Assembly (NCBI RefSeq): GCF_010731295.1 | Contig: NZ_AP022579.1 | Coordinates: 124,001-188,000, forward strand | Length of the DNA: 64,000 nucleotides | From: Mycolicibacterium boenickei | Lineage (GTDB): Bacteria > Actinomycetota > Actinomycetes > Mycobacteriales > Mycobacteriaceae | Direction of reading: 5' to 3' | Part shown: positions 8,354 to 18,020 of the stretch, piece after piece | Layout of the letters: each line of letters begins with the position of its first letter | Position numbering within the stretch: position 1 is the first letter of the stretch | The notes under the pieces: generated by a model | What the model saw: the letters and a program-made list of their open reading frames with translations, nothing else | Database searches by the model: none | What the model was told of the DNA's origin: nothing | Position numbers and translations under genes: made by a program

Positions 8354-9160
8354 TCAGGCGCCGCCGAACTGTGGCTGCAGCACCGGGGCCAGCGCAGAGA
8401 GCGGAATGTGCGCCTGCACGGTCCCGCCGTCCATCGACCACTGCATCCGGCCCGGCGTGAAATCGACCGGGGAATCGCGACCAACCGGGTAGTCCGGCAT
8501 GTAGAGGATCAACTCGTCGGGTGTCAGCGCCCAGGCCTTGTAGCCGCCCGAGTACACCTTGTCCGGCGTCCAGCGGTCCGGCGTGAATGGATAGGTGCCG
8601 GGCTGGTGTGGCGGCGGGGCGGCATCAAGCGCGGCCACGATGAACGGCTCACCCAGGCGCGGGATCTCGGCCCGGTGATCGACACCCGGTTTGAACAGGT
8701 CGGCCAGTTGGACCTGGCGCCCACCCGCGAACGTGAAGGTGCGGTAGGCGTCGCTGACGATCGGCGCGTTCGGGTGGGACAGCGCGTCGGTGCCGACCGT
8801 CCCGGAGTACATCTCGTGGAACACGGCCGTCGTCGCGTCGCCGTGCTGGAAGATCTCGAATTGCTCTTCGCCGAAGCTGTCGTGAGCCATCTTCTGCGCG
8901 GCAGTGCGCCAGTTGTTCATCAGGTTGGTCAGGTACTGCCGGATGACCGGGTTGTCCACCAGATCGCCCGGCAGCGCCATCTTGATGTCACGAACCGCGT
9001 TCCGGTCCGAGGTCACCGACGCGTGGCAGGACTGCCCGTCCCACTGTCCGGCCAGCTCGTCACAGAACGATGCCGCCGAGGCCGAAGCGGTCGGGGCTGT
9101 CGTGACCACCAACGAGCCCGCGACCAGGGCCGCCGCGCCGATCAGCTTGCCGATACGCAT
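8354..9160 (-). CDS. Secreted DUF3298/RsiV-like (MPT64/TB22.2 group) protein
   Basis: A 268-residue protein with a Sec signal peptide (MRIGKLIGAAALVAG...TASASA) and two Cys early in the mature chain. The C-terminal half contains FTFAGGRQVQLADLFKPG and an AWALTPDELILYMPDYPVG segment, as in the DUF3298 domain of RsiV and the mycobacterial secreted antigens MPT64 and TB22.2. The biochemical role of that family is unclear. It begins 11 bases after the stop of the Mce-associated gene and is probably the last member of mce operon 1, which would place it in the cell envelope with the Mce complex. Confidence 0.8.
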   Translation of the reverse strand: MRIGKLIGAAALVAGSLVVTTAPTASASAASFCDELAGQWDGQSCHASVTSDRNAVRDIKMALPGDLVDNPVIRQYLTNLMNNWRTAAQKMAHDSFGEEQFEIFQHGDATTAVFHEMYSGTVGTDALSHPNAPIVSDAYRTFTFAGGRQVQLADLFKPGVDHRAEIPRLGEPFIVAALDAAPPPHQPGTYPFTPDRWTPDKVYSGGYKAWALTPDELILYMPDYPVGRDSPVDFTPGRMQWSMDGGTVQAHIPLSALAPVLQPQFGGA

Positions 9161-9171
9161 CACGGGCCCGC

Positions 9172-9882
9172 TCAGGCGAGTTCCACTTTGCTTGCGCGCC
9201 ATTGCCCGTCGACCTTCTCCATCGTCATCTTGATGCGGCTGCGGTCGATCCGCGGGTCGGGAACGGTGGTGTTGGACACCGACTGGTCGACGAACAACAG
9301 CACCACGACCTTGTCCTTGCTCGCCGACTGCACGGCCGACTCCACCACCACGCCATGCGCGGACGCCTTGTTGTCGATGAGCAGCTGCCGCAGCTGCATG
9401 CTCGACTGCGAGTACATGTCCTTGAACTCGCCGGTCGCGCCGGCGAGCACCTGGTTGAAGTTCTCGTCGACCTTGTTGGAATCGATGCTGGTCAAGATCT
9501 GGGCGTAGCTCACCGCGGCGTCCTGCGCCTGCTTTCCGGCCTGCGCCACCTGGCGGCCCTGCCATGCGTTCCATCCGAGGAAGCCCGAAAGTGCCAGTGC
9601 GGCAATGAACACCGCGGCCAGCGCACCCACGAGCACCCGGCGGCGCCAGCTCGGTCTGTCGGCCTCGGCTTCCGTCTCTTCTTCGGCGTCGTCTTCGGCC
9701 TCGTCTTTGCCCTCGGTCTCGTCGGCCTCGGATTCGGACTTTTCCTCGGTCTCCGACTCGGCTTCGGTCTCGTCTTCGGGCTCGACGACCTCTTCGGCCG
9801 TCTCTTCGATACCGATTGCGTCGTCGACGGTTTCGGCCTTCTCGTCGTCTGCGCGCTTGTCAGCAGTCACGGTCACCGTCAT
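9172..9882 (-). CDS. Mce-associated membrane protein
   Basis: A 236-residue protein with a strongly acidic Glu/Asp/Ser-rich N-terminal region (about residues 10-75), an SWRRR basic stop, one membrane helix (about 83-103) and a C-terminal extracytoplasmic domain with a VDQSVSN...MTMEKVDGQWRASKVE ending. This is the layout of the Mam/Mas proteins encoded after mceF in mycobacterial mce loci (Rv0177/Rv0178 type). In M. smegmatis such proteins stabilise Mce complexes. It lies 23 bases after mceF. The acidic tail is unusually long. Confidence 0.88.
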   Translation of the reverse strand: MTVTVTADKRADDEKAETVDDAIGIEETAEEVVEPEDETEAESETEEKSESEADETEGKDEAEDDAEEETEAEADRPSWRRRVLVGALAAVFIAALALSGFLGWNAWQGRQVAQAGKQAQDAAVSYAQILTSIDSNKVDENFNQVLAGATGEFKDMYSQSSMQLRQLLIDNKASAHGVVVESAVQSASKDKVVVLLFVDQSVSNTTVPDPRIDRSRIKMTMEKVDGQWRASKVELA

Positions 9883-9905
9883 CTCCTTTGGGTGAGGTTG
9901 GGTGG

Positions 9906-11156
9906 TCAGCGGGGCGGTTCGATCGGCAGGGTCGGACCGCCGTAGGGAGTCGGAATGGTGTAACGCCCCCGCGGTGTCGGGTCGGTGGTGCGGCCGAGAT
10001 CAGCCCCGGGCGGCGGGCCGGCCGTGTCGTCATCTGCCGGCCGCGGTGCGTTCTTGGCACCGCGGACCAGGACGCCCGGATGATCGTCCCGACAATAGGT
10101 GTACATGTAGGGCTCCGGGTAGTCGGCCGACGCCGGTGGCCGGCGCGGTGTCCCGTAGTCACACGTGTAACGCGGGTAGATGTCGGCGGTGGCCCACAAT
10201 CCGTTGTCATGCATGACACTGCCCAGCGCGTCGAGCACCGACGTGCGGTAGTTCGGGAAGAGCGCATTGAGCGCAGGCACCCGCAGATACAGCAATTGCG
10301 AAGTGCTGGCGAGGCTTCCGAGCAGCTGCACCATGGTGTCGGAGTTGTCGGCGAACAGGTTGTCGACTGAGTTCAGCGCTCCCGGCGTCTGATTCGTGAG
10401 GCGACGGAAGCCTTCCCGCATCTTGTTGATGCCGTCGAAAGTCGAGTCGAGATTGTCCGACGCCACGGCGACGCCTGCGTTCTTCTCCGACATCAGGTTG
10501 AACACCACCCGGCTGTTGCGCAGCACGCTCACCGTCTCGGGCAACACCGAATCGAGGGTCGAGAGAAGGAATGTGCCGCCGTCGATGACATCGCGAAGCT
10601 TGCCCGGACCGGCCTGCGACATGCTCAGTTCCTTGCGGATCACTTCGAGCTTGCTGGTATCCACCTGCGCCAGCGCGCCGTCGGCGTCGGCGAGCAGCTG
10701 GGCCAGGCTGACCGGCACGGTGGCCTTGCCCAGGCCGATCACGCTGCCGTCGGTCAGGAACGGGCCGTCTGCCGAGTTGGCCGCGAAGTCGATGTACTGC
10801 TCACCGGCCGGGGACAGCCCGGACACCCGCACGTCGCTGGACTTCGGGATGGGCACTGCCGAATTCACGTTCACCACCGCCTGGACACCGGTGGGCGTGA
10901 TGTTGAGCCGTTCCACCTTCCCGACCCGCACGCCCCGCAACGTGACGTCCTGATTGGGCAGCAGGCCTGCCGATTCCGGCAATTCGATGGTGATGCGGTA
11001 GCTGGAGTCGAAGGGTTTGACCCGCAGCGCGCCGATCATCAGGTACGCGCCGGCCACGACCAATGTCATCACCAGCGCTCCGGCCGAAAGCCAGGAGCGA
11101 CGCCGGTACCCGGCCCGCACCACGCCGACCACGAAATCCGCGAGTGCGTTGATCAT
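9906..11156 (-). CDS. mceF: Mce family protein MceF (operon 1)
   Basis: A 416-residue protein with one N-terminal membrane helix (about residues 25-45) followed by the MCE/MlaD domain: VTLRGVRVGKVERLNI and the LSPAGEQYIDF block. A helical middle and a Pro-rich C-terminal tail follow. MceF is one of six MCE subunits thought to form a tunnel across the periplasm that carries lipids to the YrbE permease. Its start overlaps the mceE stop by 4 bases. The RGAKNAPRP motif near the end is also seen in the MceF of operon 2, which supports the assignment by position. Confidence 0.9.
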   Translation of the reverse strand: MINALADFVVGVVRAGYRRRSWLSAGALVMTLVVAGAYLMIGALRVKPFDSSYRITIELPESAGLLPNQDVTLRGVRVGKVERLNITPTGVQAVVNVNSAVPIPKSSDVRVSGLSPAGEQYIDFAANSADGPFLTDGSVIGLGKATVPVSLAQLLADADGALAQVDTSKLEVIRKELSMSQAGPGKLRDVIDGGTFLLSTLDSVLPETVSVLRNSRVVFNLMSEKNAGVAVASDNLDSTFDGINKMREGFRRLTNQTPGALNSVDNLFADNSDTMVQLLGSLASTSQLLYLRVPALNALFPNYRTSVLDALGSVMHDNGLWATADIYPRYTCDYGTPRRPPASADYPEPYMYTYCRDDHPGVLVRGAKNAPRPADDDTAGPPPGADLGRTTDPTPRGRYTIPTPYGGPTLPIEPPR

Positions 11157-12421
11157 CGCGGCGCCTCCGCCGATGCAGGAGCGGGAGCGGGAGCGGGCGG
11201 AGCCTCGGGGGGCGGTACCGCACCCGGCGCCTCCGGAGGTGCCACGGGAGCCGGAATGATCTCGCCCGGTTCGGTGGGGCTGGGGATCACCGGCATCTGC
11301 GGCACCGACGGGCCGCGGCCGACGACACGCTCCTGCAGCCGCAGCAGCGTGTACTGCAGCGAGCCCACGAGCTGATGCCAGTTGTACCGCTTGGGGCCGT
11401 GCAATCCCGAGTCACCGGCGAACCCGATATCGGGAATTGAGCCGAGAATCAGCCGGTCGATGCTGGCGCGCACCGAAAGACCGCTGCCGGACGTCGCTTT
11501 CACCAGCGGCGGCATCAGCCGGTTGAGCGCATACAGCGAGGCATCCGGAGCCAGCGCCACATCGTTCCACGCGCCCGCGACCTTGTCCGCATCGGCGATC
11601 ACGCTACGGCCGCTGGCGTCGGTGCCCGCGATCGACGGGAACTTGCGCAACTGTGCCGAGGTGTCACCGATCTGGGTGATCAGATCCGCGATCTGGGTGG
11701 TGTGCTCGGCCAGCGTGTCGGTCGCCGGGCCCGCGGCGTCCATCAGCTCACTGACCGTCTGGTTCTTGGCCTCGATCTGCTGCAACAACCGCGACGTCTC
11801 GGTCATGGCATCCGACAGTTGATCGGACCGCGCGTTCAGGGTGCCCAGCGTGTGGTTGGTCTTCGAGATCAGAGTGCCGAACGCCTGGCCCTGGTCACCG
11901 GTGGCCTTACCGAGGCCGTTGATGATGTTGGTGAAGTTGCGGACCGCGCCGCCGTTGACCAGGATCGCCGCCGACCCCAGCAGGGATTCCACGGTCGCGG
12001 CGGCCCGGGTGTCATCCAGGCCGATGGTGTCGCCGTCCTTGAGCAGGGGCGCGTTCGGGTCGACCGGAGTGGGCGGCCTGACCGAGACGAACACGTCACC
12101 CAGCGGTGTGGCCGAACGCAATTCGGCGGTGGTGCCACGGGGCAGCCGGACACCGTCCATGATGCGCAGCGTGGTCACGGCGGTGTAGTTGCTGGCCACC
12201 ATCGACTCCAGCTCGCCCACGTCGGCACCGGCCAGCTTCACCTTGGCATTGGCAGGCAGGTTCAGGGCATTGGAGAAGATCGCGGTCAGCTTGTAGCCGC
12301 CCGAGCCGACGCCGGGAGCCGGCAACGGCAGGCTGGCCAGGCCTTCGGAGGCACATCCCGAGAGGGTCAGGCAAGCCACCATCACCACGGGCAGAACGTA
12401 TTTGCGCACCGGTTTGATCAT
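11153..12421 (-). CDS. mceE: Mce family lipoprotein MceE (operon 1)
   Basis: The ATG at 12421 overlaps the mceD stop by 4 bases and gives a 422-residue protein. The signal peptide ends in lipobox LSGC (Cys23), as expected for the MceE/Lpr lipoprotein of mce operons. The MCE domain follows (KLAGADVGELESM, LPRGTTAELRSATPLGDVFVSV), then helical heptad-like repeats and a Pro/Ala-rich tail. It is predicted to anchor in the cell envelope and take part in the lipid-carrying Mce assembly. Confidence 0.9.
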   Translation of the reverse strand: MIKPVRKYVLPVVMVACLTLSGCASEGLASLPLPAPGVGSGGYKLTAIFSNALNLPANAKVKLAGADVGELESMVASNYTAVTTLRIMDGVRLPRGTTAELRSATPLGDVFVSVRPPTPVDPNAPLLKDGDTIGLDDTRAAATVESLLGSAAILVNGGAVRNFTNIINGLGKATGDQGQAFGTLISKTNHTLGTLNARSDQLSDAMTETSRLLQQIEAKNQTVSELMDAAGPATDTLAEHTTQIADLITQIGDTSAQLRKFPSIAGTDASGRSVIADADKVAGAWNDVALAPDASLYALNRLMPPLVKATSGSGLSVRASIDRLILGSIPDIGFAGDSGLHGPKRYNWHQLVGSLQYTLLRLQERVVGRGPSVPQMPVIPSPTEPGEIIPAPVAPPEAPGAVPPPEAPPAPAPAPASAEAPR

Positions 12422-13536
12422 CGCTGTCCCATCGCCGCCATGCCGTCGAGCATGTAGGACAGCCCGAAGTCGGGACCGAAGTCCTGCACCGTTCCGGTGC
12501 TGCATCCCAGCTGCCGCAGCCCCATCATGTTGCAGACCTCCTTGACGGTCTGCGAATCGAACAGCACCTTGTCCACCAGGACGTGTGCCCGCGCCGAACC
12601 GTTCTTCTGATCGACGATGTTGTAGATGTTGTCCAGCGTCATCGGAGCGAGATCGAGAAACTCCGCGAGGTCCCGGCGCTGGTCCACCGAAGTGGTCAGT
12701 GCGGTGTTGCCGTTGAGGACAATCTGTTTCACCTCGTCGCGGTGGGCCTGCAGCACCTCACCCACCTGCGTGATCACCTGATTGATCTTGTTGCCGGTGG
12801 TGCCGCTGCCGAAGTTCTCGTCGGCCAGGATCTGGCTGAGCTGGCGCACGGTCGACCCGAACTCGCGCAGGGTGGCGTCGTTGCGGGAGGCCGCGTCGAA
12901 CAGCGAGCTCAGGTTGCGCACGATCGTGGTGAGCTGATCGCGGGTCACCGCTCCCCGATCGGAACTGAGCCGCAACGCGTCTGACAGTTCACCGAGGGCG
13001 TCCTTCATCTGCTGACCGTTTCCGTCGGCGATCGCGGCGCTGGCGTTGACCACGTCGGCCAGAGGTCCGTTGCCCTTTCCGTCGCCCTTCAGCGAGGACG
13101 ACAACTTGTCCAGCACGTCGAGCACCCGGGCGAACTCGACCGGGGTCTTGGTCCGGTTCAGGCCGATCGTGTCGTGGTTCTGCAGGGTCGGCCCGCCGTG
13201 GTAGGCCGGGGTCAGTTCGATCTGGCGGTCGGTGAGGATCGAATTGGAGATGGTGACCGCTTGCGCGTCGGCCGGCACCGAGACGTCCTTGTCGACGGTG
13301 AACTCGACCTCGACATAGTTGCCCTTGGGGGTGATCTTGGTGACCCGGCCGACCTGCATGCCGAGCACGGCCACCGTGTTGCCCTCGTAAAGACCTGCCG
13401 CGCTGTCGAACTGGGCGGTCACCGTGATGGTGTTGGTGCGGTCCTTGAGGAACCACCAGCCGGCGCCGGCCACCGCGGCGACCAGCACCGCACCGGCCAC
13501 GCACACCGCCAGTAGCTTGCTACGGATCAGGCTCAT
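12418..13536 (-). CDS. mceD: Mce family protein MceD (operon 1)
   Basis: A 372-residue protein with an N-terminal helix (about residues 9-29), then the MCE domain with VAVLGMQVGRVTKITPKG and the ILTDRQIELTPAY block. A long helical region and a C-terminal part with Cys residues follow. Start and stop overlap the neighbouring mce genes by 4 bases each, so all six subunits are probably translated together. It is a structural subunit of the lipid importer. Confidence 0.9.
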   Translation of the reverse strand: MSLIRSKLLAVCVAGAVLVAAVAGAGWWFLKDRTNTITVTAQFDSAAGLYEGNTVAVLGMQVGRVTKITPKGNYVEVEFTVDKDVSVPADAQAVTISNSILTDRQIELTPAYHGGPTLQNHDTIGLNRTKTPVEFARVLDVLDKLSSSLKGDGKGNGPLADVVNASAAIADGNGQQMKDALGELSDALRLSSDRGAVTRDQLTTIVRNLSSLFDAASRNDATLREFGSTVRQLSQILADENFGSGTTGNKINQVITQVGEVLQAHRDEVKQIVLNGNTALTTSVDQRRDLAEFLDLAPMTLDNIYNIVDQKNGSARAHVLVDKVLFDSQTVKEVCNMMGLRQLGCSTGTVQDFGPDFGLSYMLDGMAAMGQR

Positions 13537-14606
13537 TTGCAGTCCTTGTAGTACTGGATCATGTTGAACTGCTTGGCGCGGCCGCTGATCGCACACATCC
13601 AGGAGTCGATCAGCAACCCGTTGCCGACGTGCATCTCCCCTGCGTTGCCGTTACCGGTGGCGTTGGCGAGTCCGCGCAGGGCCACCGGGCCGGACTGCAG
13701 CACGCTGCGCAGCAGATCGTCGTGCTGGCCCAGCATGTTCGACAGGTCTTTGAGATTGGTGAGCAACTGCTCGAGCTGTGGCCGGTCGTCGACCACGATG
13801 CCGGTGAGGGTCTGGACCAGGTTGGTCAGGGCCGCCAGCATGGCCTGGAATGAGGCGCGGCGCTGGACGAATTCGCCGACCAGGTCATTGCCCTGGGTCA
13901 CCAGGTTGCCGATGGTGGACTGCTGACGACGCAGAGTGTTGCCCACGATATCGGTGGTCTCCAGCAGAGATCCGAGTTGGTCGCGCCGGTCGGCGATGAT
14001 GGTCGCCAGCGTGTGGGTGTTCTGCAGCGCCCGCGGCACCACCGCAGGCAGACCTTCCATCTGCTTGCCGAGGATGCTCAGCGTCTGGGCGAACTTGTCG
14101 GAGTCGACCTGTTCGAAGGTGGTCGTGACATCCCCCAGCGCCTCCTGCAGGTCATACGGCACCTCGGTGTGGCTGAGATCAAAGGTGTTGTCCGGCAGAG
14201 AGTCTGAGCCAGCGGGCTGCAGTGCCAGATACCGTGAGCCCAGGATGGTGGTGATCTTGATGACGGCCCGGGAGTCCTTGCCGAGCGGAACGTCGTCGCG
14301 CACCTTGAGTTTGGCCTCGACGTGGTCGCCGGCCAGCTTCATGCTCTTGACCTCGCCCACCGGCATGCCGGCAACGGTGATCGGGTTACCCGCCTTGAGC
14401 GCGGCGGCCTGCTGAAACCGCGCGGTGTACTGCCGGTAGCCGACATCGGCGACCTTGACGATCAGCATCGCCCCGATCAGCACGGTCACCACGGTGACCG
14501 CGATGATCCCGAGCCAGGTCCGGTTGTAGCTCTCCAGCGGACGGCGGGGTTTCTTCCGCGGCTTCGGGACGGTCGGTGTCTCGACCTTCGTGAGTTGGTC
14601 AACCAT
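13533..14606 (-). CDS. mceC: Mce family protein MceC (operon 1)
   Basis: A 357-residue protein. A basic, Pro-rich N-terminus (about 25 residues) precedes one membrane helix, then the MCE domain with ITVAGMPVGEVKSMKLAGDHVE and the ILGSRYLALQPAG block. The C-terminus keeps the NATGNGN motif that is also seen in MceC of operon 2. It overlaps mceB by 8 bases and mceD by 4 bases. It is a subunit of the Mce lipid-transport assembly. Confidence 0.9.
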   Translation of the reverse strand: MVDQLTKVETPTVPKPRKKPRRPLESYNRTWLGIIAVTVVTVLIGAMLIVKVADVGYRQYTARFQQAAALKAGNPITVAGMPVGEVKSMKLAGDHVEAKLKVRDDVPLGKDSRAVIKITTILGSRYLALQPAGSDSLPDNTFDLSHTEVPYDLQEALGDVTTTFEQVDSDKFAQTLSILGKQMEGLPAVVPRALQNTHTLATIIADRRDQLGSLLETTDIVGNTLRRQQSTIGNLVTQGNDLVGEFVQRRASFQAMLAALTNLVQTLTGIVVDDRPQLEQLLTNLKDLSNMLGQHDDLLRSVLQSGPVALRGLANATGNGNAGEMHVGNGLLIDSWMCAISGRAKQFNMIQYYKDCK

Positions 14607-15654
14607 TGGCCATGTTCCTGCACTTGGGGGTGTACTGCGCCTTGTTCCCCGGGGTGGCGGCGTCGACGATGATCGGGGTGACGTCGTTGAGGCCGGGGAA
14701 GAATCCCGTCGCATTCAGGTCACACGCGTAGGTGGTGGCGTACGCGCCCTCGTTGGTCATCCGGGCGAATCCCTTGAGCAGCAACGGCAGATTCGCACCG
14801 GCGAACGCGAGCTGCGGTTCGATACCCACCATGTGCGAGACGAAGCCGGGTTGGCGGGTCACGAGCTCGTTCAGCGACGGGTACACCTGATCGCTGATGG
14901 TCGACAGCTGCTGCACCACCTTGGAGATCGAACCCAGCGAGTTCACCATCTCGGGCCTGCGGGCGTCGAATGTGGAGACCATGCCCCGGGTTTGGGTGAT
15001 CACCTCGTCGAGGCTGTCATTGTGCTGGGCCAGATTCTTGGCCACCGCGTTCAGGTTGTTGATCACCTCGCCGAGTTCCTGATCCCGGCCGGCGAAGGAA
15101 TCGGTCAACTGCGCGGTCTGGTCGACCAGCGCGACGATGGATGCGTCGTCGCCCTGCAGCGAGGCGATCACCCCTTTGGTGAGGTTGTCGGCATCACGCG
15201 GGTTGAGCACGCTGAACAGCGGCTCATAGCCGTTGAGCAACGTCCCGACGTCGAACGACGGATCGGTCTGTTCGACCGGGATGACACTGCCGGCCTTGAG
15301 CGGGCCCGGGTCGCCGAGGTTCCCCAGCGACAGCCCCAGATAGCGCTGGCCGACGATGTTCTGGTAGGTGACCGAGGCGACCGTGCGCCCGTACATGGGC
15401 TGGTTGTCCTGCACCACGAACGACACCTTGGCCAGGGCGCCCTGCAGTTCGATCTTCTCGACCCGGCCGACCCGGACCCCGGCCATCCGGACGTCGTCAC
15501 CCTCACGCAGGCCGAACACGTCGGAGAACAGCGCCGCATACGGCACTGTCTTGCCCGCCACGTCTCGGCGCAACGTGACATAGACGAGCCAGGTCAGCAC
15601 CAGCGCGACCACCATGAACAGGGACAGGCCTATCGCCGCACCGCGGTATTTCAT
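14599..15654 (-). CDS. mceB: Mce family protein MceB (operon 1)
   Basis: A 351-residue protein with an N-terminal helix (about residues 8-28), the MCE domain (VRMAGVRVGRVEKIELQG and IVGQRYLGLSLG) and a long helical region with no Pro-rich tail. Its ATG forms a 4-base overlap with the stop of the correct C-terminal frame of mceA. This is the main argument that the mceA frame shifts upstream of this point. Confidence 0.9.
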   Translation of the reverse strand: MKYRGAAIGLSLFMVVALVLTWLVYVTLRRDVAGKTVPYAALFSDVFGLREGDDVRMAGVRVGRVEKIELQGALAKVSFVVQDNQPMYGRTVASVTYQNIVGQRYLGLSLGNLGDPGPLKAGSVIPVEQTDPSFDVGTLLNGYEPLFSVLNPRDADNLTKGVIASLQGDDASIVALVDQTAQLTDSFAGRDQELGEVINNLNAVAKNLAQHNDSLDEVITQTRGMVSTFDARRPEMVNSLGSISKVVQQLSTISDQVYPSLNELVTRQPGFVSHMVGIEPQLAFAGANLPLLLKGFARMTNEGAYATTYACDLNATGFFPGLNDVTPIIVDAATPGNKAQYTPKCRNMANG

Positions 15655-17161
15655 CGGCCTCCCTCTCCCGAAACGGACTGTGCGGCAGCGGGCGCGGCCT
15701 CTGCGGGCAGCAGCGGACCCGCAGGCGCCGGAGCGGGTGCACCTCCCGGAGGCGGTGCCGACCCCGGGATCGATGCCGCCGGAGGCGCGCCTCGGGCCGG
15801 GGTGCCACCGGGGCGACCGGCGACAGCGGCACCGGCGGCGGGGGCGTCGGGGCCAGCGCGGGATTCGCGGTCCCCGGGACCGGGCCGGACGGCGGCATCC
15901 ACGGTGGCAGCGGCGGATTCGGGTCGGCCAGGTTCGGGTTCGGGTTCACCAGTGGCGGACCGACCGCGACCAGGTTCCCGTTGGCGCCCAGCGCCGTGCC
16001 TGGAGGTGGCGCGAGGTCGGCAGGCGGCTGATAGTTCTCCGGCAGCAGCACATCCGGCAGCGAGGGCCGGGTGGGCACCAGCGGGGCGGTGAAGCAGCTG
16101 GGTCCCTTGAGGCCGGCGTACTGGGGGCAGTCGGCCCGGGTGTAGGCGTAGCTCGGTGTCAGCGACAGGTTCACCCGCATGTTGCCGAAGTCGTGGTCGG
16201 GCATCCAGACGTGCTCGAAGAACTTGCCCGACAGCTGATTCAACTTGACGAAGGCCGGCACCCAGTTGTTGGACGTATCGGCCAGCACGCCCAGGACCGG
16301 GGTCAGGTTCGAGGTGGTCTTGACCAGCTGATCGGTGTGGTTGTCGAGCGCGGTGTGTGTCGTACCCACGGTGTTGATCCCGCCGTTGATCATCGTGTTC
16401 AGCTGGTCTCGCTGTTCGACCAGGGTCCGCATCGGCTGCACCGCCTTGTGCAGGGCATCGAGCAGGTCCGGCGCGGTCTGCTGCAGCCCGCGGGTCGCAT
16501 CGACCAGGGCGGAGACCGTCGTCGAGTCGGGTTCGGTGGCCACCACCGCGTCGAGCTGATCGATCAGCCGGTTCAATTGCGCTCCGCTGGTGAGCAATTC
16601 GTTGCGACGGTTCTCGGTCGCGGCGTTCACCGCGGCCAGGATGCCCACCGTCTTGTCCTCACGACCACGCCCGGTCGCGGCCAGCACGTCGCGCAGCTTG
16701 CTGATCGTGGTCTGGAACAACACCGTCGGCAGTTCGGTGTCCTCCGGGATCTGGGCACCCGCGGCGATCGGCGCCCCTGCGCCCCTATCGACCAGCTGCA
16801 CCGACGACACCGCGAACACGTTGCTCGGCACCACACGTGCGGTCACCGTGTTCGGGATGGAGGACGCATATTCGGGTTTGAGATCGATGTGGACGAAGTT
16901 CGGGTCGCCGTTGGCAGCCGGGACCACATCGTCGACCATCCCGACGAGCACACCGTGGTACTTCACGTCGGACCGCTGCGGCAGCCCGTCACCGACGTTG
17001 ACCAGTGCGGCCACCACCGGCACCCGGGCATCGAGCCGCCCCGTCGCCTTCACCAGAAGGAACGTCGAAACCAGCACTGCGACAACAAGTACCGCGGCAC
17101 CACAGCCGAGCAGCTGACGGTCGCTCGGGCCGCGGCCGTCCATTTCCAGCGAGTTGCCCAT
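15651..17161 (-). CDS. mceA: Mce family protein MceA (operon 1), apparent 1-nt frameshift in the C-terminal tail
   Basis: From the ATG at 17161 the reading frame encodes a typical MceA: one N-terminal helix, the MCE domain (SDVKYHGVLVGMVDDV; ARVVPSNVFAVSSVQLVDRG), a helical region and a Pro-rich tail. At about 15790-15850 the frame turns Arg-rich (LRRHRSRGRHR) and would run 148 bases into mceB. Another frame (15651-15902) instead continues as a normal Pro/Ala-rich tail and ends with the usual 4-base overlap with mceB. Restoring one base gives 1512 bp, a 503-residue protein. The region has C5 and C4 runs. A sequencing error, a real mutation or frameshifting could all explain it. The functional MCE domain is intact either way. 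Confidence 0.85.
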
Positions 17162-18019
17162 CTAGCCGCCGAACCTCGCTCCTGAATCGACCGTCCACAG
17201 CGCCATCGTCAGCAACATGTTCACGATGACCACCACGGTGATGCTGGCGCGCATGGCATGGCCGGCGGCCACACCCACGCCCACCGGGCCACCCGAGGCG
17301 TAGAACCCGTAGTAGCACTGCACCGTGGAGGCGATCCACACGAAGATGACCGCCTTGAGCACCGAGTAGAGGATGTCCTGCCCGGACAACATGAGGGTGA
17401 AGTAGTGCAGGTAGGAGCCGCTCGAGCCGCCGCTGATCAGGAAGACCACCACCTGGGTGGTCAGATAGCTCACCGCCAGGCACAGGGCGTAGAGCGGGAT
17501 CACCGCGATCACCGCGGCCATCAGCCGGGTGGTGACCAGGTACGGGATCGGGCGAATGGCAATGGAATCGAGCGCGTCGATCTCCTCGGCGATGCGCATC
17601 GAGCCCAGCTGCGCGGTGAACCGGCAGCCGGCCTGCGTCGCGAAGGCGAGCGAAGCGGCGATCGGCGCCAGCTCGCGGGTGTTCACCAACGACGAGATGA
17701 TTCCGGTTGCCGGGCCGAGCCCCAGCAGATCGAGAAAGTTGTAGCCCTCGATGCCGACGAGAGCTCCCATGGTGATGCCCAGTACCACCGCGACGCCGAT
17801 GGTGCCGCCACCGACCACGAGTGAGCCGTTGCCCCACGCGATGTCGGAGAGCAGCCGGACGAATTCTCCGCGGTAGTGCCGCAGCACGACGGGCACCGCG
17901 GTCAGCGCCCGGACGAAGAACACCATCATGTGGCCGAGCCGCATCACGGGCTTGGAGGCCCGCCGGTAGAGCCGGACCCAGGGTCCGAGCAGCGGTGGGA
18001 CGAATGTCGAGGCCGTCAT
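17162..18019 (-). CDS. yrbEB: YrbEB, MlaE-family permease (operon 1)
   Basis: A 285-residue polytopic protein of the MlaE/YrbE family. The conserved ELAPIAASLAFATQAGCRFTAQ and GSMRIAEEIDALDSI blocks are present, the latter being the loop that couples to the Mkl/MlaF-type ATPase. About six hydrophobic segments are visible. It ends one base before the mceA start. It is one of two permease subunits at the base of the Mce lipid importer. No ATPase gene is in the operon, as is usual for mce loci, which share an ATPase encoded elsewhere. Confidence 0.93.
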   Translation of the reverse strand: MTASTFVPPLLGPWVRLYRRASKPVMRLGHMMVFFVRALTAVPVVLRHYRGEFVRLLSDIAWGNGSLVVGGGTIGVAVVLGITMGALVGIEGYNFLDLLGLGPATGIISSLVNTRELAPIAASLAFATQAGCRFTAQLGSMRIAEEIDALDSIAIRPIPYLVTTRLMAAVIAVIPLYALCLAVSYLTTQVVVFLISGGSSGSYLHYFTLMLSGQDILYSVLKAVIFVWIASTVQCYYGFYASGGPVGVGVAAGHAMRASITVVVIVNMLLTMALWTVDSGARFGG

Positions 18020-18020
18020 G

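Noticed and set aside
15503..15650. Extension of mceA into mceB as a genuine 552-residue protein
   Set aside because: The extra part is Arg-rich, overlaps mceB deeply, and another frame gives a normal tail and a normal 4-base overlap.
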